Shown in pieces: positions 17,670 through 25,246 of a DNA stretch of 35,031 nucleotides (position 1 is its first letter; each line of letters starts with the position of its first letter). Below the pieces are notes generated by a model, which searched no databases, had not been told where the DNA came from, and saw nothing but the letters and a program-made list of their open reading frames with translations. Made by a program: the position numbers and the translations under genes. Origin of the DNA: Lachnoclostridium sp. UBA903 (GTDB lineage: Bacteria; Bacillota; Clostridia; Lachnospirales; Lachnospiraceae); the NCBI GenBank assembly GCA_002294045.1, contig DBEP01000009.1, positions 1-35,031 on the forward strand. Direction: 5' to 3'.

Positions 17670-19244
17670 ATGAATCTTTTGATTGTGGATGATTTGAGCA
17701 GTGTTGTGAAAGGACTTGAAACCGGGATAGCATGGAAAATGCTTGGAATAAGCAAAGTATTTACAGCTTATAATGCACACGAAGCAAAGGAGATATTAAT
17801 ACAATATCCGATACATATTATGCTTTGTGATGTTGAGATGCCTAAGGAAAACGGAATTCAGCTGTTAAATTGGCTGCGGTCACTAAATATGGAGACGGAG
17901 TGTATCTTTTTAACGGCACATGCAGACTTTGAATATATGCAGGAAGCAATCCGGGCAAAAGGCTTTGATTATATTTTGCAGCCGGCGCCGTATGATGAAG
18001 TAAAGAAGGCAGTTTGCAACGCCATGCAAAAAATCTTTGAAAAACAAAAAGCGGAACAGGTTTACTCGTATGGAAAAGTCATGCTGGACTATCAGGAAAG
18101 TTTGAAAAGTTCAATATTCCGTGAATTAACAGACGGCAGAATGCAGGATAAAAGATATGAGGAATATCTAAAAGCGATTTCACTGCCGGAGTGGGAGCAG
18201 GTGTGCTATCCTGTACTATTGCAGCTTGAAGAAGAAAGTGAACGATTAAATGAATTCAGCATGGAATTATTGCAATTTGTTATGCTCAATATAGGAAATG
18301 AATTACTGGCCGGATATGAACAGGAGCTATTGTTATATTCTGTAAATAATAGTATTTTTTACCTGTTAATCTATGGAAGCCAGGGATATGTAATGGATTA
18401 TGACGGCATAAAAAGACAGCTGGAATTATTCCTGAAAAATTTTCAGAATTTTCTCGCAATTCGTGTGGCCGGCTATAGTGTGGAAGGGGTTAAGACGAAA
18501 AATCTGCATAAAGCTTTTGAAAAGCTGGTTATTATGTATGACAGAAATGTTGTTTTAAAAGAGGGACTGTTTGTTGATGAGTCAGATAAAAATCTTGTGA
18601 AAATAGATAAGTATCAAATGACGTCTGCAGACAGATGGAAAGAATACATAATAAATGGATACAAGGATACTGTGAAAATGGAGCTCATTCAGTTTTTGGA
18701 AAATATGGCCGAAAACGGTAATTTGAATCCGACGACTTTATACTATTTCTATATGGATTTTACGCATATTATTTTTGACTGTATATCGCAAAAAGGAATG
18801 GAACCTCATTTATTTATGGAAAAAACACAGAATCCGAAGATATATCAAAAAGCCATTAAAACACTTCCTAACATGATACAGTTTATCGAGACAACCTTTG
18901 ATAATATGCAATCGGCCGGTAATATGGAAGAGATAAACATGGGAGAAATGGTAAAACAATATGTACACGATCATATTAGTCAGGAAATTAAAAGAACGGA
19001 CATTGCCGATGAGCTGCACCTGAATGTTGATTATCTTGCCAGGCTTTTTAAAAAAGAGATGAATATGACACTGAAAGAGTATATCTTAATTGAAAAGATG
19101 AAGGTTGCAAAAAACCTGATTATCACGACAGCCCTGCCGATGAGCTTCGTGGCAACAAAAGTCGGATATGATAATTTTTCCCATTTTTCACAATCTTATA
19201 AAAAGGTATACGGAGTATCGCCTTCCAGTGACAGAAAACAGTAG
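17670..19244 (+). CDS. YesN-type response regulator (receiver + AraC HTH), cassette 2
   Basis: A 524-aa transcription factor with an N-terminal receiver, a long variable middle, and a C-terminal AraC double helix-turn-helix (IADELHLNVDYLARLFKKEM, then NFSHFSQSYKK). The acidic pocket D7-D8, phosphoacceptor D54 (LCDVEMP) and T82 are intact. The almost invariant receiver lysine is glutamine here (Q104, DYILQPAP), unlike cassette 1, which has K104. This may alter how phosphorylation is read out. I start at ATG 17670, preceded by AAAAGGGG; the in-frame ATG at 17604 lies inside the kinase gene. It probably activates the lipoprotein/permease/glucuronidase operon starting at 19447. Confidence 0.92.
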   Translation: MNLLIVDDLSSVVKGLETGIAWKMLGISKVFTAYNAHEAKEILIQYPIHIMLCDVEMPKENGIQLLNWLRSLNMETECIFLTAHADFEYMQEAIRAKGFDYILQPAPYDEVKKAVCNAMQKIFEKQKAEQVYSYGKVMLDYQESLKSSIFRELTDGRMQDKRYEEYLKAISLPEWEQVCYPVLLQLEEESERLNEFSMELLQFVMLNIGNELLAGYEQELLLYSVNNSIFYLLIYGSQGYVMDYDGIKRQLELFLKNFQNFLAIRVAGYSVEGVKTKNLHKAFEKLVIMYDRNVVLKEGLFVDESDKNLVKIDKYQMTSADRWKEYIINGYKDTVKMELIQFLENMAENGNLNPTTLYYFYMDFTHIIFDCISQKGMEPHLFMEKTQNPKIYQKAIKTLPNMIQFIETTFDNMQSAGNMEEINMGEMVKQYVHDHISQEIKRTDIADELHLNVDYLARLFKKEMNMTLKEYILIEKMKVAKNLIITTALPMSFVATKVGYDNFSHFSQSYKKVYGVSPSSDRKQ

Positions 19245-19255
19245 CAGTTTCGTAA

Positions 19256-19337
19256 AAGTCGTATAAATGACAATTCATATCGTAAAACAAACAAATTAAA
19301 TAAATGTTTAATACAAATATTATAAAATAAGTCGTAT
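19256..19337 (+). promoter_or_regulatory. TCGTA repeats upstream of cassette 2 SBP operon
   Basis: TCGTA occurs at 19250-19254, 19259-19263, 19280-19284 and 19332-19336. Two copies are 21 bp apart, two helical turns, which is the usual spacing for AraC-type activators. The 9-mer AAGTCGTAT is found twice exactly (19256-19264 and 19329-19337). A candidate -10 TATAAT follows at 19390-19395. Binding by the cassette 2 regulator is inference. Confidence 0.4.
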
Positions 19338-19346
19338 TTTTTATAA

Positions 19347-19383
19347 AGGCAGGTCTGTATTTGGGTAGAATTCAGACCTGCCT
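19347..19383 (+). other. Perfect 11-bp hairpin in the leader of cassette 2 SBP gene
   Basis: AGGCAGGTCTG (19347-19357) pairs perfectly with CAGACCTGCCT (19373-19383) around a 15-nt loop. No U tract follows on the plus strand (GTTATATA), so it is a poor intrinsic terminator. It may end the regulator transcript inefficiently, so that some readthrough reaches the lipoprotein gene. It could also be a leader structure or operator. Confidence 0.5.
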
Positions 19384-19446
19384 GTTATATATAATGAAAT
19401 AGCAACAAAACAAAAATTCAATTCAACATATTGGAGGAGGATTTTT

Positions 19447-20988
19447 ATGAAAAGGAAATTATTGGCTGCTTTGCTGATTGCAATTATGGCATTGGGGATT
19501 ACCGGTTGCGGTATAAGCAGCGAAAGCGAAAGCGCAGAGAATCAAACAGCAGAGGGAAGTGTCAAAACGGCAGATGGGGAAGAAGCAGGGAATAATAACT
19601 TCTCGGACAAAGAACATGTCACTTTAAAAATCTATATGTTTGGTGATGCCGATACCGCCGCAACTGAGGCAATTTCAGCAGAATTGAGCAAGATTACAAA
19701 TGAAAAGCTGAATTGTGGCGTAGAGCTGACGCGTATCGGTTTTGGCTCCTATCAAACACAGCTCAATCTGCTTTTGTCTTCCGGCGAACAGGTAGACGTG
19801 TTCCCGCCGTTTACTTTAAGCATTTCAACATTAGCGAATTCAGGACAGATTCATCCGATTACGGATTTATTGCCCGTCTATGCAAATGAAACATTTACAT
19901 CTGTTTCTGATACGGACTGGGCTTGCGGGACAGTCGGGAAGGATATTTATGCATTCATTCCCAATAAGGATAAGGCGGCAGACCTCGGCTTTATGATGCG
20001 TAAAGATATTGTGGATAAACTTGGAATTGATGTGTCTGCAATAAAAGATTTTGACGGCTTGCATGATGTGTTAACACAGGTAAAGAAAGCATATCCTGAT
20101 ATGTATCCGGTAGTTCCTGACTATCAAAATATGTATAGTGCATTTCCGATTGATAACCTGGGAGATTATTTCGGCGTATTAATGGATCCCTATAACAGCG
20201 ATTCCCTTACCGTAGAAAATTATTTCTCAAGTGATGACTTTATGGAATTATGTAAAAGGTCTTATCAGTGGGCAAAGGATGGATTATTCATGCCGGATGC
20301 TTCGTCCAATACGGAAAGCGGCAATAACTTAATTAAATCCGGCAAAGCTTTTGGGCGTTTCTCTCACATGAAAGTAGGCTTTGAGGCGGAAAATAGTGCA
20401 TCCTGCGGAACGGAAATCATCTGCTGGAGATATACGGAGCCTCTTTCTTATACGGGTAAATTGGCAAATTCTTTATGGTGTGTTGGCGAGAACAGTGTGG
20501 ATTATGATCGTTCCGTTGCATTACTGAACCTGATGTATACGGATGCTGAAGTCAGTAATCTGTTAGTCAACGGCATGGAAGGAGTACATTACGAATTTAC
20601 CGACGCTTCAAAACAATTTATTACATATCCGGAAGGAAAAGATGCTGCCTCCGTTGGATATTCGAGATTGCCATGGGGCTGGCCCAATGAACAGATTTCT
20701 TATCTGTGGGAGGGCGACAGTGAAACCTTATGGTCGGATTTAAATGAATTTAACGAATCGGCAGCACAGTCACCTGCCAAAGGATTTATTTTTGATAACT
20801 CCAAGGTTTTAAATGAAGTAACTGCCTGCACCAATGTTTACACCAAATACTTCCCTGCGCTGATAGCAGGGCAGATAGATCCGGAAAGTACAATTCCTAT
20901 TTTTCTGGAAGAGATGGATAAAGCCGGTTTGCCAGCTATTATGGAAGAAAAGCAAAAACAGTTAAATACATGGGCCGGACTGAATTAG
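19447..20988 (+). CDS. Sugar-binding lipoprotein, LplA-like (DUF3502-type C-terminus), cassette 2
   Basis: A 513-aa extracellular binding lipoprotein. The signal peptide ends in the lipobox ITGC (C21), followed by a Ser/Glu-rich tether to about residue 55. The C-terminal part matches the cassette 1 lipoprotein: MEGVHYEF, WGWPNEQISYLWEG, NVYTKY and AGLPAIMEEKQKQLNTWAG. It delivers its sugar to the LplB/LplC permeases downstream. Because the operon ends with a beta-glucuronidase, a glucuronide-bearing ligand is the best guess. A strong TTGGAGGAGG site precedes the start. The gene is followed by a GGGCTGTTGT hairpin before the LplB gene, as in cassette 1. Confidence 0.9.
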   Translation: MKRKLLAALLIAIMALGITGCGISSESESAENQTAEGSVKTADGEEAGNNNFSDKEHVTLKIYMFGDADTAATEAISAELSKITNEKLNCGVELTRIGFGSYQTQLNLLLSSGEQVDVFPPFTLSISTLANSGQIHPITDLLPVYANETFTSVSDTDWACGTVGKDIYAFIPNKDKAADLGFMMRKDIVDKLGIDVSAIKDFDGLHDVLTQVKKAYPDMYPVVPDYQNMYSAFPIDNLGDYFGVLMDPYNSDSLTVENYFSSDDFMELCKRSYQWAKDGLFMPDASSNTESGNNLIKSGKAFGRFSHMKVGFEAENSASCGTEIICWRYTEPLSYTGKLANSLWCVGENSVDYDRSVALLNLMYTDAEVSNLLVNGMEGVHYEFTDASKQFITYPEGKDAASVGYSRLPWGWPNEQISYLWEGDSETLWSDLNEFNESAAQSPAKGFIFDNSKVLNEVTACTNVYTKYFPALIAGQIDPESTIPIFLEEMDKAGLPAIMEEKQKQLNTWAGLN

Positions 20989-21005
20989 AGCTATAAAAAT
21001 GAAAC

Positions 21006-21084
21006 AGGGCTGTTGTAAACAGATAAATTTACCGGGCATATTCTCACCCGGGCAGGCGGAGCCTGAATTTTGCAGCAGCCCTTT
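21006..21084 (+). terminator. GGGCTGYTGC hairpin after SBP gene (copy 2), attenuator-like
   Basis: AGGGCTGTTGTAAA (21006-21019) pairs with TTTTGCAGCAGCCCT (21068-21082), with one G-U pair and a small mismatch, then CTTT. Inside are two small hairpins: CCGGG/CCCGG (21032-21036 with 21047-21051) and CAGGC-GGA-GCCTG (21053-21065). The right arm GAATTTTGCAGCAGCCCT (21065-21082) is the exact reverse complement of the left arm of copy 3 at 31766-31783. Confidence 0.65.
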
Positions 21085-21100
21085 AAAAAGGAGATTGAAC

Positions 21101-22048
21101 ATGAGCACCGCAGCTATAAATAGAGAGCATCAAAAACGTTTAAAACTGAGAAACAGGCGGTTTATACCTCTCTATCTGATGATGGTTCCAGGATTGTTAT
21201 ATTTATTTATAAACAATTACATTCCAATGGCAGGTATAATAATTGCTTTTAAGCAAATTAATTTCAGAACCGGTATTTTGAAAAGCCCGTTTGTAGGATT
21301 TAAAAATTTTGAATTTCTATTTAAAGGTGATGCCTGGATTATAACGCGAAATACGATTGGTTATAACTTACTATTTATGGTTTTAACCCCTGTAGTAGCC
21401 ATAACGGTAGCAATTTTGTTAAATGAGATAACAAGCATGAGAGCCAAGAAAGTTTATCAGACCTTAATTCTGGTGCCGTATTTGATTTCAATTGTTGTAG
21501 TAAGTTATCTGGTGTATGCTTTTTTATCTACGGATAACGGTTTTCTTAACAATACGGTGCTGCCTTTATTCGGAATCCATGATCCGGTAAGCTGGTATTC
21601 ATCGCCTCAATATTGGCCGTTTATTTTAGTGGTTGTTAATATATGGAAAGGATTTGGCTATAGTACAATTATTTATTATGCAACCGTAGTCGGTATCGAT
21701 AATAGTTATTATGAGGCGGCTGCAATCGACGGGGCAGGCAGGTGGGCAAGAATATGCAATGTTACCTTGCCGGCGTTAAAATCTACCATTATTACACTGA
21801 CTTTACTTAGTGTGGGCCGTATGTTCTATTCGGACTTCGGTCTGTTTTATCAGGTGCCTATGAGTTCCGGCCCTATTTTAGATGTAACCAATACCATTGA
21901 TACTTATGTATACAGGGCGCTGATGCAGAATAATAATATAGGTATGTCATCCGCCGCAGGTGTTTATCAGTCAATTGTTGGTTTTATTTTAGTTTTGACT
22001 GCTAATTTTGTTACCTCAAAGATTAGTAAAGAAGATGCATTATTTTAA
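21101..22048 (+). CDS. CUT1 sugar ABC permease, LplB-like, cassette 2
   Basis: A 315-aa membrane permease with six predicted helices, first at MMVPGLLYLFINNYIPMAG, and ATPase-docking loop YYEAAAIDGAGRWARICNVT. I place the start at ATG 21101, 8 nt after AAGGAG. The longer open frame from 20999 would translate the GGGCTGYTGC hairpin into an unrelated Cys-rich leader with no family similarity. It is a close paralogue of the cassette 1 permease at 12202-13155. The next gene follows after 17 bp. Confidence 0.93.
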   Translation: MSTAAINREHQKRLKLRNRRFIPLYLMMVPGLLYLFINNYIPMAGIIIAFKQINFRTGILKSPFVGFKNFEFLFKGDAWIITRNTIGYNLLFMVLTPVVAITVAILLNEITSMRAKKVYQTLILVPYLISIVVVSYLVYAFLSTDNGFLNNTVLPLFGIHDPVSWYSSPQYWPFILVVVNIWKGFGYSTIIYYATVVGIDNSYYEAAAIDGAGRWARICNVTLPALKSTIITLTLLSVGRMFYSDFGLFYQVPMSSGPILDVTNTIDTYVYRALMQNNNIGMSSAAGVYQSIVGFILVLTANFVTSKISKEDALF

Positions 22049-22065
22049 GAAAGGTGATTTGTATT

Positions 22066-22953
22066 ATGGTTGAAAAGAGTCGGTCCTTTCAGGTGGCTTC
22101 ACATATTGTTATGGTGTTGTTATGTGCATTCTGCCTGATTCCCTTTATTATCTTATTTTCATCTTCTATTACATCGGAGATGACGCTTGTCAGAGAAGGT
22201 TATTCTATTTTGCCAAAAAATATTGATTGGTCGGCGTATAAATATTTACTGACAGATTCTACCGATATTTTCAGAGGTTATGCAATTACTATTTGTGTTA
22301 CGGTGATAGGTACGGCCGCCAATCTGACACTTACTGTTTTACTGGCATATCCGTTATCCAGAAGAGATTTGCCCCATAGAAATATATTTTCTTTTCTTGT
22401 ATTTTTTACAATGCTGTTTAACGGCGGTATTGTTCCGTCTTATATTATGTGGTCCAGATTTTTTCATATATCAAATACATACTGGGCATTGATTGTTCCT
22501 AACCTTATGATGGGGGCTTTTTATGTTATAATGGTAAGAACTTATTTCCAATCCAATATACCGGAAGCAGTTCTGGAGGCTGCGAGAATTGATGGTGCCG
22601 GAGAATTTATGATTTTAAAAACCGTAGTACTTCCGATGTCCAAACCAATTATCGTAACCATGGTATTGCTGGTGGGATTGCATTATTGGAATGACTGGAC
22701 CAATGGTTTGTATTACATTAACAAAGATAAATATTATAGTATTCAGGTACTGCTAAACCGTATGCTGCAGGATGTTCAGTTCCTGATGAGTTCCGCAGCA
22801 AGCGGCAGTACTGCTGAATTTTCGGCAAATATACCGTCCGTCGCACTAAAGATGGCGGTAGCAGTTATGGGTACTATTCCTGTTTTATGTGTATATCCGT
22901 TTTTTCAGAAATATTTTGTAAAAGGTATTGTTGTCGGTGCTGTAAAAGGATAA
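22066..22953 (+). CDS. CUT1 sugar ABC permease, LplC-like, cassette 2
   Basis: A 295-aa membrane permease with EAA loop LEAARIDGAGEFMILKTVVL and the typical end PFFQKYFVKGIVVGAVKG. I choose ATG 22066 with AAAGGTG (22050-22056) upstream; the in-frame GTG at 22054 is part of that ribosome site. It is paralogous to 13169-14068. It forms the channel with the LplB-like protein. The glucuronidase gene follows 61 bp later behind its own AGGAGG. Confidence 0.92.
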   Translation: MVEKSRSFQVASHIVMVLLCAFCLIPFIILFSSSITSEMTLVREGYSILPKNIDWSAYKYLLTDSTDIFRGYAITICVTVIGTAANLTLTVLLAYPLSRRDLPHRNIFSFLVFFTMLFNGGIVPSYIMWSRFFHISNTYWALIVPNLMMGAFYVIMVRTYFQSNIPEAVLEAARIDGAGEFMILKTVVLPMSKPIIVTMVLLVGLHYWNDWTNGLYYINKDKYYSIQVLLNRMLQDVQFLMSSAASGSTAEFSANIPSVALKMAVAVMGTIPVLCVYPFFQKYFVKGIVVGAVKG

Positions 22954-23014
22954 TTATGCAAAGAAGCAGAGTTAATGATTGCGGAAGCAGAAAATCAAAT
23001 AGGAGGTAAATGAG

Positions 23015-24841
23015 ATGTTATACCCGGTAATTACCAGTTCCAGAGCAGTAATGGATTTAAGCGGGATTTGGAAATTCCGTTTAGATGATGGAAAGGGATT
23101 TGAACAGGAATGGTATAAAAAAGAGCTTGAACATGCCGTTACAATGCCCGTGCCCTCATCTTATAATGATATGAGAGAGGATGAAAAATACAGAGATCAC
23201 TTTGGCTGGGTATTTTACCAAAGGGAAATTATCATTCCTTCTTTTATGAAAATACAGCGCATTATGCTGCGAATGGATGCCGTAACGCATTTCTCAAAAA
23301 TTTATTTGAACGGGAAGGAAATCTGCAGCCATAAAGGCGGATTTTTACCCTTTGAGGTTAATATTGGTAAAATACTGAAAGCAGGTGAAAACTTACTTAC
23401 AATAGCAGTGGATAACAGAATTGATTATTCCACTCTCCCGGTAGGTTCGGAAGAACGTGGCGCTTCTTCCCTGATTGGAGGAGTATCCAGGACATGCAAA
23501 ACCATAAAGAAGAAAAACAATCCTAAATTTGATTATTTTAATTATTGCGGAATTACCAGGCCGGTTAGAATTTATACTACTCCCCTGAATTATATAGAAA
23601 ATATTTCGCTGACCGGTACGGTAGAAGGCGCTGATGCACAGGTGGATTATATAATTGGTACCGGCGGAGCGGACAGCTGTAATACCTTAGTGGAAGTGTT
23701 TGACAGGGAGGGACATCTGGCCGCGGCTTCCAAGGGAATTCAGGGAAAGTTACGGATAGAGAATGTTCAATTATGGCAGCCCGGAAAGGCTTATTTGTAT
23801 CAAATCAGGGTTACCTATGGGGAGGATGAATATCTGCTGCCGTATGGAATCAGAACGGTAGAAGTTAAGGGAAACAAATTCCTGATTAACGGCGAACCAT
23901 TTTATTTTAAAGGATATGGAAAACATGAAGATACATTTCCGGCAGGACGAGGTCTTAACATACCTATGAACTGCAAGGATATCAGTCTGATGAAGTGGCA
24001 GGGAGCCAATAGTTTCAGAACCAGTCATTATCCGTACAGTGAAGAAATGATGCGGATTTGCGATGAAGAAGGTATTGTAGTTATTGATGAAACACCGGCG
24101 GTAGGAATACACTTGAGTTTTGGCGGCGGAGCCGACTTCGGAAAGGGCAAAAAAGTTAATACGTTTGACCCGGCAGAAGACGGGGGAATCCGTACTCTGG
24201 AACACCATAAAGAAGTAGTACGTGATATGATTCAGAGAGATAAGAATTATGCCTGCGTAGTTATGTGGAGTATAGCAAATGAGCCGGATTCGGCAGGAGA
24301 AGGTGCCTATGAATATTTCAAACCCTTATTCGGGCTTGCCCGTGAATCAGATCCGCAAAAAAGGCCCTGTACCATCGTATGCATGCAGGTGGACGATAAT
24401 ACGAAGGACTGTACTTTGCGGCTCAGCGATGTGTATTGCCTGAACAGATATTATGGCTGGTATGTCATGGGGGGCGATTTAGAAACTGCTGAGGCAATGA
24501 TGCGCGAGGAGATGAAATTCTGGGAGGCACAGGGGAAACCTTTCATGTTTACGGAATACGGAGCGGATACAATAAGCGGATTGCATGATACCGTTCCGGT
24601 TATGTTTACGGAGGAGTATCAAATTGCATATTACCAGATGAATCACAGAGTTATGGATGAATTCCGGAATCTTATCGGGGAACAGGCATGGAATTTTGCA
24701 GACTTTGCGGCCTGCCAGGGAATTATGCGTGTTCAGGGAAATAAGAAAGGTATTTTTACAAGGGATAGACGTCCCAAAATGATAGCACATTATTTTAAGG
24801 AACGCTGGTCCCATATTCCGGACTATGGTTATAAGAAATAA
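23015..24841 (+). CDS. uidA: Beta-glucuronidase, GH2 family
   Basis: A 608-aa cytoplasmic enzyme that releases glucuronic acid from beta-glucuronides. It aligns over its whole length with E. coli UidA: sugar-binding domain (about 1-185), immunoglobulin-like domain (186-280) and TIM barrel (281-600). The acid/base is E423 (SIANEPD) and the nucleophile is E514 (FTEYGAD). The N-x-K motif that reads the glucuronate carboxylate is N576-K577-K578 (QGNKKGIF), which supports true glucuronidase rather than galactosidase activity. The active-site loop after AVGIHLSFG is about as long as in the E. coli enzyme, placing it with Loop 1 type enzymes. About 12 extra residues lie near 145-170 compared with UidA. 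There is no signal peptide. The start has AGGAGG 9 nt upstream. Last gene of cassette 2. Confidence 0.95.
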   Translation: MLYPVITSSRAVMDLSGIWKFRLDDGKGFEQEWYKKELEHAVTMPVPSSYNDMREDEKYRDHFGWVFYQREIIIPSFMKIQRIMLRMDAVTHFSKIYLNGKEICSHKGGFLPFEVNIGKILKAGENLLTIAVDNRIDYSTLPVGSEERGASSLIGGVSRTCKTIKKKNNPKFDYFNYCGITRPVRIYTTPLNYIENISLTGTVEGADAQVDYIIGTGGADSCNTLVEVFDREGHLAAASKGIQGKLRIENVQLWQPGKAYLYQIRVTYGEDEYLLPYGIRTVEVKGNKFLINGEPFYFKGYGKHEDTFPAGRGLNIPMNCKDISLMKWQGANSFRTSHYPYSEEMMRICDEEGIVVIDETPAVGIHLSFGGGADFGKGKKVNTFDPAEDGGIRTLEHHKEVVRDMIQRDKNYACVVMWSIANEPDSAGEGAYEYFKPLFGLARESDPQKRPCTIVCMQVDDNTKDCTLRLSDVYCLNRYYGWYVMGGDLETAEAMMREEMKFWEAQGKPFMFTEYGADTISGLHDTVPVMFTEEYQIAYYQMNHRVMDEFRNLIGEQAWNFADFAACQGIMRVQGNKKGIFTRDRRPKMIAHYFKERWSHIPDYGYKK

Positions 24842-24893
24842 TACAATGCAGGCTTAAGTTAAGGTATCATTGCTAATTAAAGGATAACAGGTA

Positions 24894-24935
24894 TAACCAA
24901 ATATTCATTTTTGTGAGTATTTGGTTACTTTTTTT
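24894..24935 (+). terminator. Intrinsic terminator of cassette 2 operon
   Basis: TAACCAAATA (24894-24903) pairs with TATTTGGTTA (24918-24927), followed by CTTTTTTTATTT. The stem is AT-rich but the T tract is long. The remaining gap to the TetR gene (24936-25246) holds two candidate operators and a promoter. It also holds a short open stretch (to about 25043) with no start or family that I recognise. Confidence 0.8.
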
Positions 24936-25065
24936 ATTTATAGAGACAATATATCTTCATTATAACCGTAAGGCCGGTGAGAAAGAGGCAATTAAGTGTG
25001 CGCTGCTGAGGGGCAAGCCTGCCTGCGATATGCAATGGGTATAAAAATGGGATAAGATATAGTGT

Positions 25066-25090
25066 ATTGTTGATAAAATATATCAACAAT
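25066..25090 (+). promoter_or_regulatory. Upstream palindrome at TetR promoter
   Basis: ATTGTTGAT (25066-25074) and ATCAACAAT (25082-25090) are perfect 9-bp inverted arms separated by 7 bp. They lie just upstream of the -35 of the TetR gene promoter and are a candidate operator, or a binding site for a second regulator. Confidence 0.45.
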
Positions 25091-25101
25091 GCTAAACTTT
25101 A

Positions 25102-25129
25102 TTGACTTCTGCTCAATTTTTGATAACAT
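25102..25129 (+). promoter_or_regulatory. Promoter of tetR-type gene
   Basis: TTGACT (25102-25107), a 16-bp spacer and TAACAT (25124-25129). Transcription would begin near 25136, immediately before the palindrome at 25140-25154. The leader to ATG 25247 would be about 110 nt. Confidence 0.5.
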
Positions 25130-25139
25130 AGTAATTAAA

Positions 25140-25154
25140 GATAACAATGTTATC
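25140..25154 (+). promoter_or_regulatory. Palindromic operator candidate, GATAACA-A-TGTTATC
   Basis: A perfect 15-bp palindrome (7-bp arms, 1-bp centre) just downstream of the predicted transcription start of the TetR gene. An extra GATAAC half-site lies inside the -10 region (25122-25127). The position suits autorepression. A GTTATC half-site also occurs at 25983-25988 before the exporter genes. Confidence 0.5.
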
Positions 25155-25246
25155 AATTTGAATTGGAAAATCCTCAGGATTCAGTAAAACCCATTAGATT
25201 TATTAAAATTTTACTATTATTAAAAACTATCAATTTTACGGGGGTG

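Noticed and set aside
20999..21100. N-terminal extension of the cassette 2 LplB gene
   Set aside because: It would translate through the GGGCTGYTGC hairpin; the ribosome site AAGGAG and the family start both point to 21101.
23771..24208. 145-aa open frame on the minus strand inside the glucuronidase gene
   Set aside because: Antisense shadow of a gene with complete family alignment.
24931..25043. Short open stretch after the glucuronidase terminator, ending around 25043
   Set aside because: Reads somewhat protein-like (RKAGEKEAIKCALLRGK), but it starts in the terminator T tract, has no start codon with a ribosome site and matches no family I know; possibly a decayed coding remnant.
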